Below are positions 27,684 to 35,120 of a DNA stretch of 42,603 nt, piece after piece; position 1 is the first letter of the stretch; every line of letters starts with the position of its first letter. The position numbers were made by a program, and so were the translations under genes. Below the pieces are notes generated by a model. The model was not told where the DNA came from. It saw nothing but the letters and a program-made list of their open reading frames with translations, and made no database searches. The DNA is from an uncultured Lutibacter sp. (GTDB lineage: Bacteria; Bacteroidota; Bacteroidia; Flavobacteriales; Flavobacteriaceae): NCBI GenBank assembly GCA_947311835.1, contig CAMZLV010000036.1:1-42603 (forward strand). The letters run 5' to 3'.

Positions 27684-28109
27684 ATGGCAGGAACGTTAAA
27701 TAAAGTAATGCTAATTGGTCACTTAGGTGATGAGGTAAAGATGCATTATTTTGATGATAAAAACTCAATAGGACGTTTTCCTCTTGCAACTAACGAAACT
27801 TTTACAAACAAGCAAACTGGAGAGAGAATCACCAATACAGAATGGCATAATATAGTAGTACGAAATAAATTAGCAGAAATATGTGAGAAATATTTGTCAA
27901 AAGGAGATAAAGTTTATTGTGAAGGACGGATTAAAACACGCCAATGGGAAGCAGAAGGCGGAGTAAAACGCTATACTACCGAAATTCATATTATAGATAT
28001 GACTTTTTTAACAACCAAACGCTCGTTAGATGCTAATTCAACAACACATGCAAGTGAAAACGAAACAACTCCAAAATCAACCGAATCAAAAGAAGATTTG
28101 CCATTTTAA
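27684..28109 (+). CDS. ssb: Single-stranded DNA-binding protein
   Basis: 141 residues with an OB fold (LNKVMLIGHLGDEVKMHYF, FPLATNETF, TEWHNIVVRNKLAEICEKYL, GDKVYCEGRIKTRQW), a disordered Ser/Thr/Glu linker and the acidic tail EDLPF that recruits partner proteins. Synteny with mutY upstream and gldE downstream is typical of Flavobacteriia. Confidence 0.95.
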   Translation: MAGTLNKVMLIGHLGDEVKMHYFDDKNSIGRFPLATNETFTNKQTGERITNTEWHNIVVRNKLAEICEKYLSKGDKVYCEGRIKTRQWEAEGGVKRYTTEIHIIDMTFLTTKRSLDANSTTHASENETTPKSTESKEDLPF

Positions 28110-28131
28110 GTTTAACCAAACACATTACTAA

Positions 28132-29457
28132 TTGGATCCAGAACCCTCATTATTTATATTTATATCAGTCGCTTTATTTAGCAAAATATTTTTTTTAAGA
28201 TTTGTTATTTTACTAGTCTTACTTGTTTCTTCTGCGTTTATTTCAGGAACAGAAGTTGCTTTTTTCTCACTTTCTCAAACCGATTTAGATGAAGCATTAG
28301 AATCAAAAAATAAAAACCAACAACTTGTTGTAAAACTATTAGAAAAGCCAAAAAAACTATTAGCAACCATTTTGATTTCTAATAATTTTATCAATATTTT
28401 AATTGTTTTAGTATTTGCTTTTATAGGTCAAGAATTATTTGCTACAATTCAAAATAGTTATTTAAGATTTTCAATAGAAGTTGGATTAGTTACTTTTTTA
28501 ATACTTCTTTTTGGTGAAGTGCTTCCTAAAGTATATGCTACAAGAAATTCAATGAAATTTGCTTTGTTAATGGTTGTTCCAATCAATGTTTTAAATACAT
28601 TGCTATCACCTTTAAGTAATATTTTGACTAGTCTAACAGGTATTATTGAAAAAAAACTAGGGCAAAAAAAATCAAATTTTTCAGTAGAAAAATTATCTAG
28701 AGCCTTAGAGTTAACATCTGATGATGCAACTACAGATGATGAACAAAAAATATTAGAAGGAATTGTAAAGTTTGGTTATACTGAAACAGTACAGATAATG
28801 AAGCCTCGAATTGATGTTTTTGCTATTTCTGACGACCAAACGTATGACAATGTTGTTGCGCAAATTGTAGAAAAAGGCTTTTCTAGAAACCCAATATATC
28901 ATGAAAATATTGATGAAATAATAGGGGTTTTATATGCCAAAGATTTGTTGCCACATCTAAATAAAAAAGATTTTAAATGGCAAAAGTTGATTAGAAAAGC
29001 ATTTTTTGTTCCAGAAAATAAAAAATTAGATGATTTGTTAAAAGAATTTCAAGAAAAGAAAATTCACTTAGCAATTGTAGTTGATGAATATGGAGGAACT
29101 AGCGGAATTGTAACTTTAGAAGATATAATTGAAGAAATTGTTGGAGATATTTCAGATGAATTTGATGATGAAGATTTAGCATATTCTAAAATTGACAATA
29201 ACAATTACATATTTGACGCTAAAACATCTATAAAAGATTTTTCAAAAGTAATAGATATAGATGTAGAACTATTTGATGATGTTAAAGGAGAATCGGAAAC
29301 CATTGCAGGTCTTATTCTAGAAATTTCTGGAAAATTTCCTAAAAAGAATGAAAAAATAAAGTTTAAAAACGTAACTTTTAAAGTTGAGCAGCTAGATAAA
29401 CGAAGATTGAAACAAGTTAAAATAACTATTAAAAATAAAAAAAAGGATGAAAATTAA
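28132..29457 (+). CDS. gldE: Gliding motility-associated protein GldE (CorC/HlyC-like)
   Basis: 441 residues. A DUF21/CNNM-type membrane domain with three or four transmembrane helices (FVILLVLLVSSAFISGTEVAFFSLS, LVTFLILLFGEVLPKVYA) is followed by two CBS domains (MKPRIDVFAISDDQ, EKKIHLAIVVDEYGGTSGIVTLEDIIEEIVGDI) and a CorC_HlyC domain. The start is a TTG at 28132 (MDPEPSL), which matches where flavobacterial GldE proteins begin; no ATG is available before the first helix. In Flavobacterium johnsoniae GldE is linked genetically to the gliding/T9SS apparatus. The assignment rests on synteny with gldD, which overlaps its 3' end by 11 nt. Confidence 0.9.
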   Translation: MDPEPSLFIFISVALFSKIFFLRFVILLVLLVSSAFISGTEVAFFSLSQTDLDEALESKNKNQQLVVKLLEKPKKLLATILISNNFINILIVLVFAFIGQELFATIQNSYLRFSIEVGLVTFLILLFGEVLPKVYATRNSMKFALLMVVPINVLNTLLSPLSNILTSLTGIIEKKLGQKKSNFSVEKLSRALELTSDDATTDDEQKILEGIVKFGYTETVQIMKPRIDVFAISDDQTYDNVVAQIVEKGFSRNPIYHENIDEIIGVLYAKDLLPHLNKKDFKWQKLIRKAFFVPENKKLDDLLKEFQEKKIHLAIVVDEYGGTSGIVTLEDIIEEIVGDISDEFDDEDLAYSKIDNNNYIFDAKTSIKDFSKVIDIDVELFDDVKGESETIAGLILEISGKFPKKNEKIKFKNVTFKVEQLDKRRLKQVKITIKNKKKDEN

Positions 29458-30010
29458 TTCACTATTATTTATTTCAGTAGCATTGTTTTTTTTGTCGTGT
29501 TCCGATGATGTGCTTCCAAAACCAAAAGCTTTTTTAAGATTAGAGTATCCTACAAATTCTTACCAAAAAATAGAAAGTGATTGTCCGTATTCATTTCAAA
29601 TAGCAAAAGGCGCTACTGCTGTATTAGAACCAAATTGTTGGATGAAAATTAAATATCCAAAATTGAAAGCAACAATACATATTACCTATAGAAAAGTAGA
29701 TAATAATCTTAATGCAGTTTTAAAAGAAGTTGAAAAATTAACGTATGAACATACTGTAAAAGCCGATGCTATTAATGCGCCAAAATTATATGAAAACAAA
29801 CTTAAGAAAGTATATGGAAGCATGATTCATATTGAAGGAGATGTAGCGTCTAACGTGCAATTTCACGTTACTGATAGTGTTAAAAATGTATTATATGGAG
29901 CGCTTTATTTTAAAGTCAAGCCAAATTATGACTCTATTCTTCCTGCAATTAAATATGTAGAAAAAGATATTAAAAACTTGATGGAAACTATAGAATGGAA
30001 CAACAATTAA
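29447..30010 (+). CDS. gldD: Gliding motility lipoprotein GldD
   Basis: 187 residues. A short signal peptide ends in a lipobox (FFLSCSDD, Cys18), so it is a lipoprotein, probably at the inner or outer membrane facing the periplasm. The following KPKAFLRLEYP motif and the NCWMKIKYPKLKATIHITY segment are typical of GldD. GldD is required for gliding and T9SS-dependent functions in F. johnsoniae; its biochemical role is not settled. Its ATG lies inside the gldE 3' end (11-nt overlap) and its own end overlaps ctaA by 16 nt, suggesting translational coupling. Confidence 0.9.
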   Translation: MKINSLLFISVALFFLSCSDDVLPKPKAFLRLEYPTNSYQKIESDCPYSFQIAKGATAVLEPNCWMKIKYPKLKATIHITYRKVDNNLNAVLKEVEKLTYEHTVKADAINAPKLYENKLKKVYGSMIHIEGDVASNVQFHVTDSVKNVLYGALYFKVKPNYDSILPAIKYVEKDIKNLMETIEWNNN

Positions 30011-31056
30011 ACAAGTACAAATACACTAAAACAATACGAATTTGGTTAATTATCGGCTTGGTAATGCTTATTGGTCAAGTGATACTTGGTGGAATTACAC
30101 GTTTAACAGGTTCAGGTCTTTCAATAACACGTTGGGATATAGTCAGTGGCGTAATACCTCCATTAAATACTGCTCAATGGAATGATGCTTTTGATTTATA
30201 TAAACAAACTCCTCAGTACCATAAAATCAATGCTCATTTTGAATTAAGTGACTTTAAATTCATCTTTTTTTGGGAGTTTTTTCATCGTCTTTGGGTGAGA
30301 ATACTTGGCTTTATTTTTCTAATACCTTTTGTAATTTTTCTCTTTCGAAAAAAAATAGATTTTTATCTAATCAAAAGATTGTTTTTAGTGATATTTTTTA
30401 CTGCGCTAACAGCCTCAGCAGGATGGATTATGGTTAAAAGCGGTTTAGTGAACAGACCTTGGGTAAATGCGTATAAACTTAGTTTACATTTTATTTTAGC
30501 GATGCTAAGCGTTGGAGCAATGGTTAAAACGGTTGCAGACGCTTACTCGTATAGTACTCAAAAAACGAAAAATCACAGCAAATTAGTTGCTATTGTACTT
30601 GCAGTTACATTTGTTCAATTAATTTTTGCTGGATTAATGTCGGGAATGAAAGCAGGAGTTTATTTCCCTACTTGGCCAGACATGAATGGTACATTTGTAC
30701 CAAACGTTTTGTTAGATTCTAATAATTGGACACTACATAATTTAACCAATTATGATACATTTACCTTTGCAGTTGCTTTGGTACAATTTACGCATCGTTT
30801 CTTTGCTTATTTACTACTTATTTTAGTTGCCTATATGTTTTTAAAAACAGAAAAAAGTGTTTCTAAATTAAGTAAAAAATGGTTGCAAATTGTTTTAACT
30901 TTACTTCTTTTTCAAATTTCATTAGGTGTATTGGTCCTGCTAAATATTGGTTCGGGAATACCATTATTATACGGCTCTTTACATCAATTGTTTGGTGTGT
31001 TGTTTTTTATGAGTTTACTGTTTTTATTTTTCTCTTTACGAAAAATAAAGGCATAA
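29995..31056 (+). CDS. ctaA: Heme A synthase (COX15/CtaA family)
   Basis: 353 residues with about eight transmembrane helices. GGITRLTGSGLSITRW and GLMSGMKAGVYFPTWPDMNG are the paired COX15/CtaA signatures, and conserved heme-binding His are in FFHRLWVR, LSLHFILAM, FTHRFFAY and LHQLFGVL. It converts heme O to heme A for cytochrome aa3-type oxidases, and the length and loops fit the type 2 (alphaproteobacterial/mitochondrial) group. It starts inside gldD. Co-transcription with gliding genes probably reflects operon packing rather than function. A terminator follows directly. Confidence 0.93.
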   Translation: MEQQLNKYKYTKTIRIWLIIGLVMLIGQVILGGITRLTGSGLSITRWDIVSGVIPPLNTAQWNDAFDLYKQTPQYHKINAHFELSDFKFIFFWEFFHRLWVRILGFIFLIPFVIFLFRKKIDFYLIKRLFLVIFFTALTASAGWIMVKSGLVNRPWVNAYKLSLHFILAMLSVGAMVKTVADAYSYSTQKTKNHSKLVAIVLAVTFVQLIFAGLMSGMKAGVYFPTWPDMNGTFVPNVLLDSNNWTLHNLTNYDTFTFAVALVQFTHRFFAYLLLILVAYMFLKTEKSVSKLSKKWLQIVLTLLLFQISLGVLVLLNIGSGIPLLYGSLHQLFGVLFFMSLLFLFFSLRKIKA

Positions 31057-31062
31057 AAAAAA

Positions 31063-31088
31063 GCTGTCTTTTCAGACAGCCTTTTTTT
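31063..31088. terminator. Bidirectional terminator after ctaA
   Basis: GCTGTCT (31063-31069) pairs with AGACAGC (31074-31080) around TTTC. An A-run precedes and a T-run follows, so it can serve ctaA and the convergent Cys-rich lipoprotein gene. Confidence 0.85.
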
Positions 31089-31105
31089 ATTTGAACTAAA
31101 TAAAA

Positions 31106-31522
31106 TTATTTAATTGCTTTTTTTACAGCATCAGCAGCTTTTACAGCGTCTTTTACATCAGCACCAGCTTTTTTAGCAGCGCATTTTGCTTTGCATTCTG
31201 CTTTTTTAGCTGCACATTTAGGACAGTCTTTTGTAGTACATTCAGGACTACATTTAGCATCACATTTTTTGTCATCGCATTTAGCACCTGCTTTACAACC
31301 GTCTTTTTTACAGTTTTCGTCACATTTGTGAGCAGTCATTTCAGCAGCTTTATCAGCAACTTCTCCTGCTTTGTCAGCAACAGTTTCTACAGCATCACCT
31401 GCTTTGTCAGCAGCTACTTCAACACCGTCTTTTACAGCGTCAACACCTTTTTTTGCATCTTTACATGATACAGCAATTACACTAATGAATGCAATTGTTA
31501 AAATACCTTTTAATAATTTCAT
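31106..31522 (-). CDS. Cys-rich small lipoprotein, metallothionein-like
   Basis: 138 residues. Signal peptide with lipobox IAVSC (Cys20). Residues ~24-62 are an Ala/Asp/Lys/Val-rich amphipathic helix repeating KAGDAVETVADKAGEVADKA. Residues 67-114 hold 11 Cys (67, 71, 76, 82, 87, 91, 95, 100, 103, 110, 114) spaced 3-7 apart among Lys and Asp. The tail is again an Ala/Lys helix. I do not recognise a named family. The Cys pattern resembles metal-binding, metallothionein-like segments, but here carried by an envelope lipoprotein where disulphides could form instead. A TATATTTG box lies 34 nt upstream, so it has its own promoter. The neighbour in the same direction is a heavy-metal-domain lipoprotein, supporting a metal-related role by inference only. 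Confidence 0.75.
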   Translation of the reverse strand: MKLLKGILTIAFISVIAVSCKDAKKGVDAVKDGVEVAADKAGDAVETVADKAGEVADKAAEMTAHKCDENCKKDGCKAGAKCDDKKCDAKCSPECTTKDCPKCAAKKAECKAKCAAKKAGADVKDAVKAADAVKKAIK

Positions 31523-31555
31523 AATATGGGTTTAATTTTAGTTAATAATAATTCG

Positions 31556-31563
31556 CAAATATA
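31556..31563 (-). promoter_or_regulatory. -7 box for the Cys-rich lipoprotein gene
   Basis: TATATTTG on the minus strand, an exact TAnnTTTG match that would give a ~30-nt leader. No clear -33 TTTG at 19 nt. Confidence 0.55.
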
Positions 31564-31615
31564 GCGTAATAATACGTTTATTTGTAAGATTATTAGAAAA
31601 AAATTATAAATACCA

Positions 31616-31936
31616 TTAATTAATTACCTTTACATCAGTAACTTTGTATAAATCACCTCCTGCAATTCCGTTAATATTCGTTGTGATTTCTTCTGATGAA
31701 ATTTTATTTTTGTCATAGGTAAAATATCCTTTTTTCTTTTCAAAATCCACTTTTGATTCGGTTACACCCTCTAGTTTGTATACTTTCGATTGAATAAGTC
31801 TGGCGCATCCTATTTCACAGGTCATACCTTCAATAGTCACTTCTATGTTATGGATGTCTTCTTTTTTTTGTTTTTGGCAAGATATTGTTGTTAACAAGAG
31901 GAATGTTGCTAGTACTATATAAATTATTTTTTTCAT
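31616..31936 (-). CDS. Heavy-metal-associated (HMA) domain lipoprotein
   Basis: 106 residues from the ATG at 31936. An upstream in-frame TTG at 31960 overlaps the -7 box and is rejected. Signal peptide with lipobox (LLLTTISC, then QKQKK). The rest is one HMA/CopZ-like ferredoxin-fold domain: HNIEVTIEGMTCEIGCARLI. Its metal motif is C-x3-C (TCEIGC) instead of the usual C-x2-C, a variant common in flavobacterial homologues. It probably binds copper or another soft metal in the periplasm. It has its own promoter box (TAAATTTG) and lies 93 nt upstream of the Cys-rich lipoprotein gene. Confidence 0.85.
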   Translation of the reverse strand: MKKIIYIVLATFLLLTTISCQKQKKEDIHNIEVTIEGMTCEIGCARLIQSKVYKLEGVTESKVDFEKKKGYFTYDKNKISSEEITTNINGIAGGDLYKVTDVKVIN

Positions 31937-31957
31937 TTGAAATGTTTTTTTGTTTAA

Positions 31958-31965
31958 CAAATTTA
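31958..31965 (-). promoter_or_regulatory. -7 box for the HMA lipoprotein gene
   Basis: TAAATTTG on the minus strand, an exact TAnnTTTG match that would give a ~18-nt leader from the ATG at 31936. Confidence 0.5.
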
Positions 31966-32026
31966 CGAAGAATACTATCGCTTTCCGAAAAATTGTTTCA
32001 CTTTTGTGCTAACTAAACTAATACAA

Positions 32027-32899
32027 ATGAACTCTAGTCAAAAAAAATGGTTCTATCTAATTGTTCTTTCTCTTATTTGGGGAAGTTCTTTTATCTTAAT
32101 TAAAAAAGGATTGATTGGACTTTCGCCAACACAATTAGGCGCACTGCGAATACTTTTTACAGGTGTGTTTTTATTGCTTGTAGGCTTTTATAGTTTAAAA
32201 ACCATTGCTGTCAAAAATTGGAAATGGATTGTAATTTCAGGGCTTTTAGGAACTTTTTTTCCTGCTTTTTTGTTTGCTTTTGCTGAAACGGAAGTTGATA
32301 GTGCCATTGCTTCTATGTTAAATTCGCTTGTGCCGTTAAATACTGTTTTATTTGGACTTGCAATTTTCAAAATCACATCAACCAATCGTCAAATTATTGG
32401 AGTCATTATTGGTTTTATAGGTACAGGATTATTAATTGCCAATGGAGCACATTTAAATCCGCACCAAAACTATTTATATGCAGGTTTTATTATAATCGCA
32501 ACCGTTATGTATGCTGTTAATGTAAATATCATTAAAAAGTATTTGAAAGAAGAGTCTGCAATTGCTATTGCAACAGGTAATTTTGTTGCTATTATGATTC
32601 CTTCTTTTATAATTTTAATGTTTACTAATTTTTTTTCTGAATCTATTTATACGAATGAAGATGTTCAATTATCCTTGTTCTACATTGTTGTTTTGTCTTT
32701 ATTTGGTACTGCAATTGCAAAAGTTATGTTTAACAAACTGGTTCATATAGCTTCGCCTGTATTTGCTTCTTCTGTTACTTATTTAATGCCTTTGGTTGCT
32801 GTTTTATGGGGAGTTTTAGATGGTGAAAAGATAAGTTTTATGCAGTTAATTGGCGCGACAATTATTCTTTTTGGAGTCTATTTAGCTAATCGAAAATAA
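32027..32899 (+). CDS. EamA/DMT-family inner-membrane transporter
   Basis: 290 residues with ten predicted transmembrane helices in two EamA repeats (FYLIVLSLIWGSSFILIKKG opens the first; YLYAGFIIIATVMYAVNVNI opens the second; PLVAVLWGVLDGEKISFMQL is the typical last-repeat motif). The ATG at 32027 is preferred to an in-frame GTG at 32006. Members export amino acids, metabolites or drugs; the substrate is not predictable. Divergent from the HMA lipoprotein gene and convergent with the M16 peptidase genes; monocistronic. Confidence 0.88.
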   Translation: MNSSQKKWFYLIVLSLIWGSSFILIKKGLIGLSPTQLGALRILFTGVFLLLVGFYSLKTIAVKNWKWIVISGLLGTFFPAFLFAFAETEVDSAIASMLNSLVPLNTVLFGLAIFKITSTNRQIIGVIIGFIGTGLLIANGAHLNPHQNYLYAGFIIIATVMYAVNVNIIKKYLKEESAIAIATGNFVAIMIPSFIILMFTNFFSESIYTNEDVQLSLFYIVVLSLFGTAIAKVMFNKLVHIASPVFASSVTYLMPLVAVLWGVLDGEKISFMQLIGATIILFGVYLANRK

Positions 32900-32903
32900 T
32901 AGC

Positions 32904-33044
32904 AAAAAGACAGTCTGTTAAATGTCATTCTGAATGAAATGAAGAATCTTAGTAAATGATAATTAATGTATTATCAAATAATTGAGATTTTTTGACTGCG
33001 CTCAAAATGACATAAAAAACTAATTTTAAGACTGCCTTTTTTTT
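32904..33044. terminator. Terminator split by an inserted palindrome
   Basis: AAAAAGACAGTCT (32904-32916) pairs with AGACTGCCTTTTT (33029-33041; one mismatch), and T-runs follow to 33044. This would be an ordinary bidirectional terminator between convergent genes except that its loop is 112 nt and contains a complete palindromic repeat element (32922-33013). Confidence 0.6.
32922..33013. repeat. Palindromic dispersed repeat (REP-like), full copy
   Basis: ATGTCATTCTGAATGAAATG... on the left is mirrored by ...CTGCGCTCAAAATGACAT on the right, and the centre is itself a TGATAA/TTATCA hairpin. The whole 92 nt folds into one long imperfect hairpin. The GTCATTCTGAAxGAAxTGAAGAATCT core is, from memory, a frequent intergenic repeat in Bacteroidetes genomes. 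A single-arm copy occurs at 39995. No protein is encoded, so any movement would need a transposase elsewhere. Confidence 0.8.
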
Positions 33045-33061
33045 ATAATAATTATATTTTT

Positions 33062-35116
33062 TTACTCAAAATCAGCGTCTGAAAGACCTTCATTTATTTT
33101 TATTTCAGTAGTTTTAAATTCTAAAGTCATTGGTCCCATAGCCATTTTCATTAAGTGAGGGAATTTTACACCATTAACTTCTTTATAATCTGAAAACTCA
33201 AAAGTTTGTGTTATTTCTTTTCCTCCAGGACCTTTAGAGGTTTTAGAACCTTGCGTTTTTAGTCCACTAGCAACATTGAAATACATTGTAGCTCCATCAG
33301 CTGTTTTGATTACGTAATTTTCTTCTCCATTAACTAGTTCGATACCTGTAAGTTTACCAGTTTTAACAAGTGCTAATTCTTCAAAAGGAGCAGTTCCTTT
33401 CTGAGCAAGTTCAAGTTCTATTCCTTCTATAGGAGTTTTTCTTCCTTGAGATTCTGAATAACCAGTACTTCCATTAAAAATAGATTTGTTTAGAACCATT
33501 CCGCCCATTCCAAGTAAAATAGCCGTTTTATTTGGTGCCATAAGTTTCAATGTCATGTCTAATACACGCCCTTGCATACTTGCCTGTGAAGTTTGTAGAA
33601 CTGAAGTTATAGCCTTAACTTTATCTTTTCCTCCAATTGCCTTAACATAAGCATCAATAACAGTTTGTGTCGTTACGCCTTTTGGTATTGGTTTTGTTAA
33701 TTCTGGTTTTTCGGTTGGGTTGCCATAAATATCAAAATAATTGATTTTATAAGGCAATTTTTCTAAATTTGGAAGTACATCAATTGCTTTTCCAACTATC
33801 AAAATTCTAGCGTTATCTTCGCTAAAATACTTGTTTGCAACGCGTTTTATGTCTTCAATTGTTACTGCGTTTATTTTTTGTAAATAGGTTTTGTAGAAAT
33901 CTTCAGGTAAATTATTTGTCTTAATATTTAAAGCATAATTCGCAATAGTTTTAGGTTTCTCTAAAGCCATTACAAATTTACCAACATAACCTGCTTTTAC
34001 ATTTGCTAAGTTTTTTTCGGTTACGTTTTCAGTTCGTATTCTATGAATTTCTTTCATAGTTTCTATAACAGTACTGTCAGTAACCATGTTTCTAACACTT
34101 GCACGAGTTCTAAACATAGATGCGTATTTGTCATCGTTAATTGCTGATCTTGCACCATAAGTATAACCATGTGCTTCACGTAAATTCATGTTTAAATAAG
34201 AATTAAAATCGCCTCCTAATATTTGGTTAGCAACTAAGAGCGCATGATAATCTGGATCAGACATCTCAAGTTGTGTAGTGCTTAATACTGCAACTTCTGA
34301 TTGTACAGCATTTGGCATATTTACAAAATTAATTTCCGTTTGCGCAACGTTAGTAGGTTTTTCAAAATTAGGTGCTGTAAGCGTTCCTTTTTTCCATTTT
34401 TTAAAATTCTTTTTAACTAATTTTTTTGCTTCTTTTAGTGTAATATCACCAACAATAACTAAGTATGCATTGTTTGGTTTAAAATTAGTATTGTAATAAT
34501 TTTTTACATCTTCTAAAGTAATATTTTTTAACGTTTCTTTAGTTGTTACTTCTCCATAAGGATGATTTTTACCATAACCTAAAGCTTTTCTCACTTGACT
34601 AGCAATGACAGAAACACTTTTTTCTCCAGATTTTATTCCGTCTAATGTTTGATTGATTTTTTTATCAAAATCTTCTTGTGTAAATAATGGATTTAGCGCT
34701 GCATCTGCCATTAGGTTAAATACTTTCGGAAAGTATTTAGATAATGATTTAGCGCTAGCACCTGAACTGTACACGCTCACTCTTGCGCCTAAATAGTCAA
34801 CTTCTTCATCAAATTTTTCTTTTGATATGTTTGTGGTTCCATTTCCTAAAACACCACTTGTTATGCCACTCAAACCTGCTTTTTCTCCTTCGGATATTGG
34901 AGCGTTATCAATTAATAATTGAGCCGAAACTCTAGGTAATTTATGGTTTTCTACAACCAACACTTGCAGTCCGTTTTTTAATGTAAACGTTTGAGGGTTT
35001 TTTAGATTAATTTTTGGCGCAGGTCCTGGTTTTGGCTGAACGCTTCTATCTACTTGTGCTTGCGTACTGATGATTGTAAATACGAAAGCAACTAATATTA
35101 TTATATTTTTTTTCAT
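33062..35116 (-). CDS. M16 peptidase-like subunit, non-catalytic, fused to LolA-like domain
   Basis: 684 residues with a signal peptide (MKKNIIILVAFVFTIISTQA). Residues ~40-460 form the two halves of an M16 (insulinase/pitrilysin) fold, but where active enzymes have HxxEH this one reads GITSG (residues 84-88), so zinc cannot be bound. It retains the R/Y-type substrate region of the second half (AHGYTYGARS). Residues ~470-684 are an extra domain (VIDAYVKAIGGKDKVKAI, TMYFNVASGLKT, VNGVKFPH) that resembles LolA/LolB-like lipid-binding beta-sheets. It follows the active M16 gene by 4 nt, so the two probably form a heterodimeric periplasmic protease, as in known alpha/beta M16 pairs. Function of the fused domain is unknown. 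Confidence 0.88.
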   Translation of the reverse strand: MKKNIIILVAFVFTIISTQAQVDRSVQPKPGPAPKINLKNPQTFTLKNGLQVLVVENHKLPRVSAQLLIDNAPISEGEKAGLSGITSGVLGNGTTNISKEKFDEEVDYLGARVSVYSSGASAKSLSKYFPKVFNLMADAALNPLFTQEDFDKKINQTLDGIKSGEKSVSVIASQVRKALGYGKNHPYGEVTTKETLKNITLEDVKNYYNTNFKPNNAYLVIVGDITLKEAKKLVKKNFKKWKKGTLTAPNFEKPTNVAQTEINFVNMPNAVQSEVAVLSTTQLEMSDPDYHALLVANQILGGDFNSYLNMNLREAHGYTYGARSAINDDKYASMFRTRASVRNMVTDSTVIETMKEIHRIRTENVTEKNLANVKAGYVGKFVMALEKPKTIANYALNIKTNNLPEDFYKTYLQKINAVTIEDIKRVANKYFSEDNARILIVGKAIDVLPNLEKLPYKINYFDIYGNPTEKPELTKPIPKGVTTQTVIDAYVKAIGGKDKVKAITSVLQTSQASMQGRVLDMTLKLMAPNKTAILLGMGGMVLNKSIFNGSTGYSESQGRKTPIEGIELELAQKGTAPFEELALVKTGKLTGIELVNGEENYVIKTADGATMYFNVASGLKTQGSKTSKGPGGKEITQTFEFSDYKEVNGVKFPHLMKMAMGPMTLEFKTTEIKINEGLSDADFE

Positions 35117-35120
35117 GGTC

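Noticed and set aside
32922..33013. Complete insertion sequence
   Set aside because: No transposase frame; only a 92-nt palindrome.
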